From NCBI RefSeq assembly GCF_001718415.1, contig NZ_CP013377.1, forward strand, positions 2,666,001-2,730,000: a stretch of DNA of 64,000 bases. The letters run 5' to 3'. Below, in pieces: positions 25,819-34,107 of this stretch. The DNA is from Burkholderia pseudomultivorans (GTDB lineage: Bacteria > Pseudomonadota > Gammaproteobacteria > Burkholderiales > Burkholderiaceae). Position 1 is the stretch's first letter. Each line of letters opens with the position of its first letter. Under the pieces are notes generated by a model, which saw only the letters and a list, made by a program, of their open reading frames with translations, ran no database searches and was not told the DNA's origin. A program made the position numbers and the translations under genes.

Positions 25819-26985
25819 TCAGAACTTGTGACGCAGGCCGATGCGCGTGACGAATTGCGTATTCGCACCCGCATTGCCGATGAACGACGCCGACGAGCCG
25901 ATCTCGGCCTGCACCGGCACCACGCGACCGTTGACCGTGTTGCTGCCCGACGCCTTCTGGTACGCCGCACTCACGTACACGTCGGTGCGTTTCGACAGCG
26001 CATAGTCGACGGCGGCGTTGACCTGGTGCCACTTGCCTTCGAAGCGGTCGTCGAGCTTCGAGAACGTATAGCCGAGCCCGGCGCTCAGTGCCGGCGTGAA
26101 CGCGTAGCGGCCGCCGATTTCGTAGTTGTTCAGCTTCGACGCCTCGCCCGACAGCGGCTCGAACTTCGTGTGCGTCCAGTTCGCCCACACGAGCGCGGCC
26201 GCGATCGCATAACGCGCGCCGATGCCGAAGGTTTCGAGGTCGCGCAGCCCGAGCGTATTGACGTTCGCGATGCTCACGCCGAACGCGGGCGTCGCGCCAC
26301 CCGGGAAGCGGATGTTCGTGTAAGCAGCACCGATGCCGAACGGGCCTTGCGCATAGTTCGCGCCGAAGCTGTACGCGCTCGACGCGCCCTGCGTGGTCGT
26401 GCCGCCCGACGACGTCGTCGGCGCGCCGGCGAACTGCGTCGAATTCGAAAAGCCGTACATCGCGCCGAACGTGAGGCCCGCGAAGTTCGCGCTCTGGAAC
26501 TTCACCGCGTTGTTGATGCGGCTGGACGTCAGCTGGTCGAGGTCGTTGATGTGATACGCGTAGTTGCCGGCCGGCGTCTGGCTGCCCATCGTGTAGTTGC
26601 CGCCGATGTAGTCGGTCGAAAACGAGTACTGGCGACCGAACGTCAGCGAGCCGACGCCGTTCTTCGACAGGCCGACGAACGCCTGGCGGCCGAACAGCGC
26701 ACCGCCCTGGCCGAGCGTGCCGTCGCCGCTGCTGAAACCGCTTTCCAGCACGAACAGCGCCTTCAGCCCGCCGCCGAGATCCTCGGTGCCGCGGATGCCC
26801 CAGCGGCTGCCCGACGCGACGCCGTCGCCATACTTGACGAGCTTGCCGTGCCCGGTCGAGGTCGCGACCTTGTTCGCGTACGTGACGCCCGCGTCGATCA
26901 GCCCGTACAGCGTGACGCTGCTCTGCGCGTGCGCGCTCGCGCCGAACATCCCGAGTGTGGCCGCGGCCACGATGGTCTTCTTCAT
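25819..26985 (-). CDS. Gram-negative porin (Burkholderia OmpC/Opc type)
   Basis: About 388 residues. A typical signal peptide (MKKTIVAAATLGMFGASAHA) is followed by the standard Burkholderia trimeric porin opening QSSVTLYGLIDAGVTYANKV; repeated motifs such as GSRWGIRGTEDLGGGLKALF, LFGRQAFVGLSKNGVGSLTF and GRQYSF and the C-terminal FVTRIGLRHKF close the barrel. The start at 26985 is preferred over 27000 because AAAAGGA lies between them as its ribosome site. It forms a diffusion pore of unknown preference. The upstream region is long (27001-27320) and ends in ModE box D. Confidence 0.93.
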   Translation of the reverse strand: MKKTIVAAATLGMFGASAHAQSSVTLYGLIDAGVTYANKVATSTGHGKLVKYGDGVASGSRWGIRGTEDLGGGLKALFVLESGFSSGDGTLGQGGALFGRQAFVGLSKNGVGSLTFGRQYSFSTDYIGGNYTMGSQTPAGNYAYHINDLDQLTSSRINNAVKFQSANFAGLTFGAMYGFSNSTQFAGAPTTSSGGTTTQGASSAYSFGANYAQGPFGIGAAYTNIRFPGGATPAFGVSIANVNTLGLRDLETFGIGARYAIAAALVWANWTHTKFEPLSGEASKLNNYEIGGRYAFTPALSAGLGYTFSKLDDRFEGKWHQVNAAVDYALSKRTDVYVSAAYQKASGSNTVNGRVVPVQAEIGSSASFIGNAGANTQFVTRIGLRHKF

Positions 26986-27320
26986 GCTCTTCCTTTTCAT
27001 GGGCGCGCGCGACTCCGTCGCAGCGGAGCGCGCGGCGTGTTGACGAAAAACCGTTTGACGTACCGATGCAAGCGCGCCGCATGGTCGGGACGCGCCCGCG
27101 CCTCATGCGCGCGGGCACGATGCTCCGTTCCGATGCCGGGGTGTGCTTGCCGAAGCGGCATGCCGCGGGGGCGGCCGCTCGTATTGCAGCGCCGACCCGC
27201 GTGCGCGCGGGTGCACGCGTGCGTGTCGGCGCGTTGCTCCGGCGATGCAGGTCAGAGAATCGCGTCTTCCGGCTTTCGCGGAGCAGTGGACGGCGCGACA
27301 CCTGACGGCGTCGCGGCCTT

Positions 27321-27344
27321 CGATATATTTGTCGAAATATAACG
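27321..27344. promoter_or_regulatory. ModE-box palindrome D
   Basis: CGATATAT-N8-ATATAACG, with one mismatch to a perfect palindrome and the same geometry as boxes A to C. The nearest gene on the minus strand is the porin, 336 bases away; on the plus strand the next gene is 890 bases away. It may control the porin from a distant promoter, or a small transcript not visible as protein. Confidence 0.7.
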
Positions 27345-27888
27345 AGTTGTCATCGGACGGTAAACATTTATTCGGGTGTTTGTCGTCTTTCGTCCACACG
27401 CGCTCAACGGAGGTCGCGGCTATCGGTCCCGCGCGGCACGCACATGGCCGCGCATCCGGCCTTTCTCGAGCGGTGCGCGTCGGCGATCGCGGCGGCGGGA
27501 ATCGGCTCGAACGCGAAATCTGCACGCTCACGCACCCCGACATCCGCAATCTCGATCGCATCGCCACGGGTGAATAATCAGTTTTTCGAAGTCTTATAAA
27601 GACGATGGCGAACCGGCTGATAACGCACACGTCGACAACCGTATCTCGTTCTGCTATCGATCGATTCAAAATCACTTCGCAGAATGAAAGGTCACGCCGT
27701 TTTCATGCTGCGATTCGACTGCAGCTCATCGACGTGAATTGCCCGACCATTCAGTTCGCAGGTCAAATCTATTTATAAATTTCCGGAATGACGACTCGCA
27801 CCCTGATCACCAATCGGTTCTCAAGGTAGACGGATCCGATCGATTGCTCTATACTCGGCTCACTTCATCACCCAGAGTACGACTCGTG

Positions 27889-27962
27889 CATAACGGCGAT
27901 GCAAGCCCGCATTTAGTTGCGGGCGCAACCGTTATGCCACATCAAAAGGGGCCGTCGGCCCC
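27889..27962 (+). ncRNA. candidate structured leader RNA
   Basis: Two consecutive hairpins about 270 bases before the osmoprotectant permease start. The first is long: CATAACGG (27889-27896) pairs with CCGTTATG (27929-27936), and inside it GCCCGCA (27905-27911) pairs with TGCGGGC (27918-27924) around loop TTTAGT, leaving an asymmetric internal bulge. The second is GGGGCC-GTC-GGCCCC (27948-27962). The layout, a complex stem followed by a compact GC hairpin between a possible promoter and an operon, is that of a cis-regulatory leader. I cannot match it to a known riboswitch class. Confidence 0.45.
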
Positions 27963-28235
27963 AGCGGATGAGCCCTGGCCCGTCCGCGTCCTTGCCGCTG
28001 CTTCATATGGCGGCGCCCGCCCGAGCGCGCAAATCGCGTGGTAATTGCGCTGCCGGGCCGAACATGACAATCAGGCGAACGCATCGACGCGTTCATACGA
28101 CTTTCCGTCGCGCATCGCTGCGCGTCGGCAAGGACTGTTTCCGTCAGTTCAATCGCGGCCATGCCGGGATCACGAACTTCCATCGCGGCGTGTGCCAGCA
28201 TGCGTACCGCACCGAGATCGAGGAGGCGTATCTTC

Positions 28236-28952
28236 ATGACTCGACGCACTGTCCGACTGTTGGGCAGCCTGATAGCCGCCGTCGTCGTCGCCTGGGCGCT
28301 GGCGCGCGGCATAGGCGCAGAGACGTTCCGCCAGCGCGCGGACGACCTGACGTACTACGCGGGCCGGCACATGCTGCTGGTCGGCTATTCGATGGTGCTC
28401 GCGATCGTCGTCGGCGTGCCGGCCGGCGTGCTGCTGAGCCGACCGCGGTTCCAGCGCCAGGCCGAGCGCTTCATGCAGGTCTTCAACATCGGCAATACGA
28501 TTCCTTCGCTCGCGGTGCTCGCGATCGCGCTCGGCATCTTCGGCATCGGCGACGTGCCCGCGATCGTCGCGCTGTTCCTCGCCTCGCTGCTGCCGATCAC
28601 GCGCAACACCTACGAGGGCGTGAAGAACGTGCCCGCCGCACTGCGCGAGGCCGCCAAAGGCATCGGCATGACGGGCTGGCAATCGCTGCTGCGCGTGGAG
28701 CTGCCCAATGCGCTGCCCATCATCGTCGGCGGCGTGCGCACCGCGCTCGCGATCAACGTCGGCACCGCACCGCTCGCCTATCTGATCGGCGCCGACAGCC
28801 TCGGTTCGCTGATCTTCCCCGGCATCTATCTCGACAACCAGCCGCTGCTGCTGCTCGGCGCGTCGCTCACCGCCGCGCTCGCGCTCGCGCTGGACGGCGT
28901 CGTCGCCGCGGCAAGCCGTCACTGGCTCGCTCGCCATGGAGGTGCGGCATGA
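28236..28952 (+). CDS. osmoprotectant-type ABC transporter permease (first)
   Basis: A 238-residue inner-membrane permease with about six helices. It has the OpuCB/ProW-type signature (NIGNTIPSLAVLAIALGIF, LFLASLLPITRNTYEGVKN, REAAKGIGMTGWQSLLRVEL), which includes the EAA loop that docks with the ATPase. Start 28236 follows AGGAGG by nine bases. Its stop overlaps the next gene's start (ATGA), so the four genes 28236-31693 form a tight operon. Substrates in this family are glycine betaine, choline, carnitine or proline betaine. Confidence 0.9.
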   Translation: MTRRTVRLLGSLIAAVVVAWALARGIGAETFRQRADDLTYYAGRHMLLVGYSMVLAIVVGVPAGVLLSRPRFQRQAERFMQVFNIGNTIPSLAVLAIALGIFGIGDVPAIVALFLASLLPITRNTYEGVKNVPAALREAAKGIGMTGWQSLLRVELPNALPIIVGGVRTALAINVGTAPLAYLIGADSLGSLIFPGIYLDNQPLLLLGASLTAALALALDGVVAAASRHWLARHGGAA

Positions 28953-29860
28953 CGCGTCGTGTTGCAATCCGGGCCATCGCGCGCCTCGTCGCGGCCGGCG
29001 CGCTGTGCGTGGCGGCAAGCACGTCGGCATTCGCCGCGAAGCTCGTGCTGGGCGCGAAGAACTTCACCGAGCAGTACGTGCTCGCGGAAGTCACCGCGCA
29101 ATACCTGCGTTCGCGAGGCTATGACGTCGAGGTCAAGTCCGGCCTCGGCAGCACGCTCGCACGCAGCGCGCTGGAGAACGGCCAGTTCGACCTGATGTGG
29201 GACTACACGGGCACCGCGGCGCTCGTCTACAACAAGATCCAGGACAAGCTGTCGCCCGACGAGATGTACCGGCGCGTGAAGGCGCTCGACGTGCCGCGCG
29301 GGCTCGTCTGGCTCCGCGCGTCGCCGCTCAACGACACCTATGCGCTCGGCCTGCCGAGCAAGGTCGTCGAGGCCACCGGCATCCGGACGATCTCGCAGCT
29401 CGCCGCGCATCTGAAGACCGATCCCGCCGCGAAGCGCTACGTGTTCGGCATGGACGCGGAATTCGCGAACCGCCCCGACGGCCTGAAGCCGCTGCTCGAA
29501 ACCTACGACATGCACTTCAGCCGCGCGCAGATGAAGCAGATGGATCCGGGGCTCGTCTATACAGCGCTGCACAACAACCAGCTGACGATCGGCCTCGTCT
29601 ACACGACCGATGGCCGCGTGAAGGGGTTCGGCATCGTGCCGCTCGAAGACGACAAGCACTACTTCCCGCCGTACAACGCGACGCCGGTGGTGCGCAAGGA
29701 CACGCTCGAACGCAACCCGAAACTCGCGGCGCAGCTCGATGCGCTGTCGGCAGTGCTCGACAACGACGTGATGCAGGCGATGAACAAGGCGGTCGATCTC
29801 GACGGCAAGTCGCCGCGCGAAGTCGCCGACGAGTTCCTGCGCACGCACCCGCTACCTTGA
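28949..29860 (+). CDS. osmoprotectant-type ABC transporter substrate-binding protein
   Basis: A 303-residue periplasmic protein: signal peptide (MTRRVAIRAIARLVAAGALC to AFA) and an OpuAC/OsmX-like mature part (LVLGAKNFTEQYVLAEVTAQ, EVKSGLGSTLARSALENGQF, DLMWDYTGTAAL, MDAEFANRPDGL, VYTALHNNQLTIGLVYTTDG). The quaternary-ammonium-binding fold of OpuCC/YehZ is clear. Its start overlaps the preceding permease gene by 4 bases (ATGA), and the second permease follows after 10 bases. A soluble, non-lipidated receptor is encoded here. Confidence 0.92.
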   Translation: MTRRVAIRAIARLVAAGALCVAASTSAFAAKLVLGAKNFTEQYVLAEVTAQYLRSRGYDVEVKSGLGSTLARSALENGQFDLMWDYTGTAALVYNKIQDKLSPDEMYRRVKALDVPRGLVWLRASPLNDTYALGLPSKVVEATGIRTISQLAAHLKTDPAAKRYVFGMDAEFANRPDGLKPLLETYDMHFSRAQMKQMDPGLVYTALHNNQLTIGLVYTTDGRVKGFGIVPLEDDKHYFPPYNATPVVRKDTLERNPKLAAQLDALSAVLDNDVMQAMNKAVDLDGKSPREVADEFLRTHPLP

Positions 29861-29870
29861 AGGAGGCTTG

Positions 29871-30524
29871 ATGACTCTGTCCGCCTATCTCGCTTCGAGC
29901 TGGCCCGAGCTGCTGCAACTCACGCTGCAGCACATCTGGCTCGTCGGCATCGCCGTGGGCTGCGCGATCGTCGCGGGCGTGCCGCTCGGCATCCTGATCA
30001 ATCGCCACGAATGGCTCGCCGGCCCGCTGCTCGGTCTCGCCACCATCGTGCTCACGCTGCCGTCGATCGCGCTGTTCGGCCTGATGATCCCGTTCTTCTC
30101 GCGCTTCGGCCAGGGCATCGGCGCGGCGCCCGCGATCACCGCGGTGTTCCTCTACTCGCTGCTGCCGATCATGCGCAACACCTATCTCGCGCTGCGCAAC
30201 GTCGAGCCCGGGATCCGGGAAGCCGGCACCGGCATCGGCATGACCTCGTGGCAGCGGCTGCGCCTCGTCGATCTGCCGCTCGCGGTGCCGGTGATTCTCG
30301 CCGGCGTGCGCACCGCGGTCGTGATGAACATCGGCGTGATGACGATCGCCGCCGTGATCGGCGCGGGCGGCCTCGGCACGCTGATCCTGCGCGCGATCGG
30401 CCAGAGCAGCATGATGAAGCTGCTGGTGGGCGCCGTGCTCGTGAGCGTGCTCGCGATTGTCGCCGACCTGCTGCTGCAGATGCTGCAGCGTGCATTGACA
30501 CCGAAGGGAGTGCAGAAGACATGA
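29871..30524 (+). CDS. osmoprotectant-type ABC transporter permease (second)
   Basis: A 217-residue permease, paralogue of the first, with EAA-loop sequence YLALRNVEPGIREAGTGIGM and the typical TLPSIALFGLMIPFF and GVMTIAAVIGAGGLGTLILR. ATG 29871 is preceded by AGGAGG; the TTG three bases earlier is not needed. Its stop codon overlaps the ATPase start (ATGA). Together with the first permease it forms the heterodimeric membrane part of the transporter. Confidence 0.92.
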   Translation: MTLSAYLASSWPELLQLTLQHIWLVGIAVGCAIVAGVPLGILINRHEWLAGPLLGLATIVLTLPSIALFGLMIPFFSRFGQGIGAAPAITAVFLYSLLPIMRNTYLALRNVEPGIREAGTGIGMTSWQRLRLVDLPLAVPVILAGVRTAVVMNIGVMTIAAVIGAGGLGTLILRAIGQSSMMKLLVGAVLVSVLAIVADLLLQMLQRALTPKGVQKT

Positions 30525-31693
30525 TCGAACTCGACAAACTGACCAAGACCTTCACCGGAAAGGACGGCCAGGCCGTGCGCGCCGTCGACGCCGTGAGCCT
30601 GTCGGTGGCCGAGGGCGAAATCTGCGTATTCCTCGGCCCGTCGGGCTGCGGCAAGACCACCACGCTCAAGATGATCAACCGGCTCATCGAACCCACGTCG
30701 GGTCGCGCGCTGATCAACGGCGAGGATACCGCGCAGCTGAACGAAGTCGACCTGCGACGCCATATCGGCTACGTGATCCAGCAGATCGGCCTGTTCCCGA
30801 ACATGACGATCGAAGAGAACATCACCGTCGTGCCGCGCCTGCTGGGCTGGGACAAGAAGCGCTGCGCGGAACGCGCGCAGGAGCTGATGTCGATGGTCGC
30901 GCTCGATCCGAAGCAGTATCTGAAGCGCTATCCGCGCGAGCTGTCGGGCGGCCAGCAGCAGCGCATCGGCGTGATTCGCGCGCTGGCGGCCGACCCGCCC
31001 GTGCTGCTGATGGACGAGCCGTTCGGCGCGGTCGACCCGATCAATCGCGAGTCGATCCAGAACGAGTTCTTCCAGATGCAGCGGCAGCTGAAGAAGACCG
31101 TGATCATGGTGAGCCACGACATCGACGAGGCGATCAAGCTCGGCGACCGCATCGCCGTGTTCCGGCGCGGCCAGCTCGTCCAGTACGATCATCCCGATAC
31201 GCTGCTCGCACGGCCGCGCGACGAATTCGTCGCGCAGTTCGTGGGCCAGGACAGCACGCTCAAGCGCCTGCTGCTCGTGAAGGCCGGCGATGCCGCCACG
31301 CAGCCCGAAACAGCGCGCATGGACACGCCGCTCGCGCACGCCTTCACGGTGATGGACGACACGGACTGCCGCTACCTGAGCGTGCTCGACGACGCCGGCC
31401 GCGCACTCGGCTACGTGACGCGCCGCGCGGCGCGCGCGGCCGACGGCGTGTGCGGCGATCGCATCACGCCGTTCGCGGCCAGCGTATCGATGGACGACAA
31501 CCTGCGCATCGTGCTGTCGAAGATGTACCAGTACAGCGCGTCGTGGATGCCGGTGCTCGATGCCGACGGCGTATGGATTGGCGAGGTCACGCAGGATTCG
31601 ATCGCCGCGTACCTGAGCTCGGGCCGTTCGCGCCGGCAGACGGGCCAGCCGCCCGGCGAGCCGAGCGCGTTCCCGACGGCCGCGGCACACTGA
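30521..31693 (+). CDS. osmoprotectant-type ABC transporter ATP-binding protein with CBS domains
   Basis: A 390-residue ATPase. The nucleotide-binding domain has Walker A (LGPSGCGKTTTLKM), the QIGLFPNMTIEENI Q-loop region, the signature LSGGQQQRIGVIRALAADPP, Walker B (VLLMDEPFGAVDP) and the switch His (VSHDIDEAI). Residues about 270-375 form a CBS-like pair (LSVLDDAGRALGYVTRR, MYQYSASWMPVLDADGVWIG), known in OpuA to sense ionic strength and gate transport. A long disordered tail follows. It is the last gene of the four-gene operon. Confidence 0.93.
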   Translation: MIELDKLTKTFTGKDGQAVRAVDAVSLSVAEGEICVFLGPSGCGKTTTLKMINRLIEPTSGRALINGEDTAQLNEVDLRRHIGYVIQQIGLFPNMTIEENITVVPRLLGWDKKRCAERAQELMSMVALDPKQYLKRYPRELSGGQQQRIGVIRALAADPPVLLMDEPFGAVDPINRESIQNEFFQMQRQLKKTVIMVSHDIDEAIKLGDRIAVFRRGQLVQYDHPDTLLARPRDEFVAQFVGQDSTLKRLLLVKAGDAATQPETARMDTPLAHAFTVMDDTDCRYLSVLDDAGRALGYVTRRAARAADGVCGDRITPFAASVSMDDNLRIVLSKMYQYSASWMPVLDADGVWIGEVTQDSIAAYLSSGRSRRQTGQPPGEPSAFPTAAAH

Positions 31694-31738
31694 CCGTTCG
31701 CGCAGGCCGCGCGCCATCCGCGTGTGGCTCTCCGCTGC

Positions 31739-32173
31739 TCAAAGCACCTTGACCATGAACACGCGCGACGCGCCCGCCGGCTCGCACGGCACTTCCCCGA
31801 AGACCTCGTAGCCCTGCTTGCGGTAGAAGCCCGGCGCCTGGAACGAGATCGTGTAGAGCACCGCGCGACTGCAGCCGCGCCGCTTCGCCTCGGCTTCGGC
31901 CGTCTGCAGCAGACGGCTGCCGACTCCGCCGCCGCGCAGCGAATCGGGCAGATAGAACAGGTCGATGAAGAACAGTCCGAGCGACGTGCGGCCGGTCAGG
32001 CCGCCGAGCACTTCGCCGCTCGCCGGATCGGTCACGTAGACGTCGAGCGCCGCGGTATCGGCGCGCCCCGTCACCGCGTCGTTGAATTCGCCGAGCTTCC
32101 GGCTGATGAAGTCGCGCGCGGCGGGCTGCGCGGTGTCGGCAAGCTGAAAGGAAATGTCGGGAGAAGCGGTCAT
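31739..32173 (-). CDS. GNAT-family N-acetyltransferase
   Basis: About 144 residues: a single GNAT domain with the acetyl-CoA-binding turn (DSLRGGGVGSRLLQTAEAEA) and the closing YTISFQAPGFYRKQGYEVFG. The start at 32173 (MTASPDISFQLA) is chosen; 32185 is possible. The acceptor substrate is unknown. It is convergent with the ABC operon and downstream of potI in the same direction, so it could be a polyamine or other small-molecule acetyltransferase, but only position suggests this. Confidence 0.87.
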   Translation of the reverse strand: MTASPDISFQLADTAQPAARDFISRKLGEFNDAVTGRADTAALDVYVTDPASGEVLGGLTGRTSLGLFFIDLFYLPDSLRGGGVGSRLLQTAEAEAKRRGCSRAVLYTISFQAPGFYRKQGYEVFGEVPCEPAGASRVFMVKVL

Positions 32174-32268
32174 GGGCGGGCGCATGCGTGAACGGGATGA
32201 CCGGGGCACGCGTGCCCCGGCGCGATTCGTCCGACTATAGCGTGAAGCGCAAGCAGCGGCCACCCTGC

Positions 32269-33108
32269 TCACGCCACCGCGAACGCCGCCTTCATGTCGG
32301 CCATGCGACGCCGCTCGCGCGCGATCATCATCTGGTTCACGACGATCACGCCGATCGTCACCGCCGTGATGAACAGCGTCGCCAGCGCGTTCATCTCCGG
32401 GTTCAGCCCCAGCCGCACGCGCGAGAACACCACCAGCGGCAGCGTCGTCGAGCCCGGCCCCGACAGGAACGCCGACAGCACCAGGTCGTCGATCGACAGC
32501 GTGAACGACAGCAGCCACCCCGACAGCAGCGCCTGCGAGATCAGCGGCAGCGTCACCACGAAGAACACCTTCAGCGGCGTCGCGCCGAGATCGAGCGCCG
32601 CTTCCTCCAGCGACTTGTTCATCTCCTTCACGCGCGACTGCACGATGATCGCCACGTACGACACGCACAGCATCACGTGGCCGATCCAGATCGTCACCAT
32701 CCCGCGCCCCTTCGGCCAGCCGAACATCTGCTCCAGCGCGACGAACAGCAGCAGCAGCGAGATCCCCTGGATCACCTCCGGAATCACCAGCGGCGCGTTG
32801 ATCATCCCCGTGTACAGCGTGAAGCCCTTGAAGCGTCCGAAGCGCGCCAGCACGAAACCCGCCCACGTGCCGATCACGACCGAGGCGGTCGCCGTCAGCA
32901 GGCCGATCTTCAGCGACAGCCACGCGGCGCTCAGCAGCTCGTCGTCCTGCCACAGCGCCGCGTACCACTTCAGCGAGAAGCCCGACCACACCGTCACCAG
33001 CTTCGACTCGTTGAACGAGTACACGACCAGGCTGATGATCGGGATGTACAGGAACAGGAACCCGAAGGCGAGAACGCCCGTCGACAGCGGTTTGCTCGGC
33101 TTGATCAT
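32269..33108 (-). CDS. potI: putrescine/spermidine ABC transporter permease (PotI-like)
   Basis: A 279-residue inner-membrane permease, close in length to E. coli PotI (about 281). Hallmarks are FGFLFLYIPIISLVVYSFNE, WYAALWQDDELLSAAWLSLK, the EAA loop (LEEAALDLGATPLKVFFVVT) and SFTLSIDDLVLSAFLSGPGS. Its start overlaps the potH stop by four bases (ATGA), so translation is coupled. The operon order is potG, potH, potI on the minus strand. No PotF gene is found in the set. Confidence 0.92.
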   Translation of the reverse strand: MIKPSKPLSTGVLAFGFLFLYIPIISLVVYSFNESKLVTVWSGFSLKWYAALWQDDELLSAAWLSLKIGLLTATASVVIGTWAGFVLARFGRFKGFTLYTGMINAPLVIPEVIQGISLLLLFVALEQMFGWPKGRGMVTIWIGHVMLCVSYVAIIVQSRVKEMNKSLEEAALDLGATPLKVFFVVTLPLISQALLSGWLLSFTLSIDDLVLSAFLSGPGSTTLPLVVFSRVRLGLNPEMNALATLFITAVTIGVIVVNQMMIARERRRMADMKAAFAVA

Positions 33109-34097
33109 TTCGCGTCCTCCAGTTCCTTGACCTGGTAGTACTGGAACAGCGCCATCGGCACCAGCAGCAGCACCACCATCGCGACCGTCACGGCCGACGC
33201 CATCGGCCAGTCCATGTTGTTGAAGAATTCATCCCACATCACGCGCCCGATCATCAGCGTGTCCGCGCCGCCCAGCAGCTCCGGAATCACGTACTCGCCG
33301 ACCGCCGGAATGAACACCAGCAGGCTGCCCGCGATGATCCCGTTCTTCGACAGCGGCAGCGTGATGCGCGTGAACGCGACCCACGGCTTCGCGCCGAGGT
33401 CGTACGCGGCCTCCAGCAGCGTGAGGTCCATCTTCACGAGGTGCGCGTACAGCGGCATCACCATGAACGGCAGGTACGAATAGACCATCCCGATGTAGAC
33501 GCCCGCATCGCTGTGATAGAGCCGCAGCGGCGTGTGGATGATGCCCAGCGCGATCAGCGCATGGTTCAGCAGGCCGTCGTCCTTCAGGATGCCGATCCAT
33601 GCGTACACGCGGATCAGGAACGAGGTCCAGAACGGCAGCATCACGGCCATCATCAGCACGTTGCGCGTGCCCGGCTCCGAGCGCGCGATGTAGTACGCCA
33701 TCGGATAGCCGATCAGCAGGCACAGCACCGTCGACACGGCGGCCATCTTCAGCGAGCTGAGGTAGGTCGCGACGTACAGGTCGTCCTGCAGCAGGAACGC
33801 GTAGTGCGACAGCTGCAGCGCGAAGTGCACGACGCCGTCCTTGATCTCGACGAGCGACGTGTACGGCGGGATGCCCATCACCTGGTCGGCGAAGCTGATC
33901 TTCAGCACCAGCACGAACGGCAGCGCGAAGAAGATCGCGAGCCACAGGAACGGCACGCCGATCACCACGCTGCGGCCCGACGGCAGCAAGCGCGACAGCC
34001 GCGGGAAGCGATTGCCGCGCGCGGCAGTCGAGGCCGCGGTCGCGGCGGCGGCGCCGGACGACACCGGCGCGGACGAGGGGGAAGCGGAAGTTCTCAT
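33105..34097 (-). CDS. potH: putrescine/spermidine ABC transporter permease (PotH-like)
   Basis: A 330-residue permease with six helices. Characteristic tracts are VIGVPFLWLAIFFALPFVLV, RNVLMMAVMLPFWTSFLIRV, the EAA loop (LLEAAYDLGAKPWVAFTRIT) and SKNGIIAGSLLVFIPAVGEY. A low-complexity Ala/Ser/Pro N-terminus of about 25 residues precedes the first helix. It overlaps potI and lies 10 bases after potG, in one operon. It pairs with PotI to form the membrane pore. Confidence 0.92.
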   Translation of the reverse strand: MRTSASPSSAPVSSGAAAATAASTAARGNRFPRLSRLLPSGRSVVIGVPFLWLAIFFALPFVLVLKISFADQVMGIPPYTSLVEIKDGVVHFALQLSHYAFLLQDDLYVATYLSSLKMAAVSTVLCLLIGYPMAYYIARSEPGTRNVLMMAVMLPFWTSFLIRVYAWIGILKDDGLLNHALIALGIIHTPLRLYHSDAGVYIGMVYSYLPFMVMPLYAHLVKMDLTLLEAAYDLGAKPWVAFTRITLPLSKNGIIAGSLLVFIPAVGEYVIPELLGGADTLMIGRVMWDEFFNNMDWPMASAVTVAMVVLLLVPMALFQYYQVKELEDAK

Positions 34098-34107
34098 CGC
34101 GTGGTCC

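Larger units (their letters stand above)
27001..28235. other. long intergenic region, porin to osmoprotectant transporter
   Basis: 1.2 kb without a gene I can support, less GC-rich than its surroundings from about 27300 to 27900. It holds ModE box D (27321-27344), a possible promoter -10 (TATACT near 27849), two successive hairpins (27889-27936 and 27948-27962), and a smaller inverted repeat GAACGC-N6-GCGTTC (28077-28094). Open frames here lack family-like sequence and ribosome sites and I treat them as chance. Confidence 0.6.

Noticed and set aside
22069..27344. AT-rich palindromes as insertion-sequence ends
   Set aside because: No transposase, no target duplication, and all four share operator geometry at promoter positions.
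27103..27675. 190-residue minus-strand frame in the porin-osmoprotectant gap
   Set aside because: Composition Arg/Ser/Cys-rich with no family-like stretch and no ribosome site; it also runs across ModE box D.
27739..28044. 101-residue plus-strand frame before the osmoprotectant operon
   Set aside because: Runs through both hairpins of the structured leader, has no ribosome site and no recognisable content.
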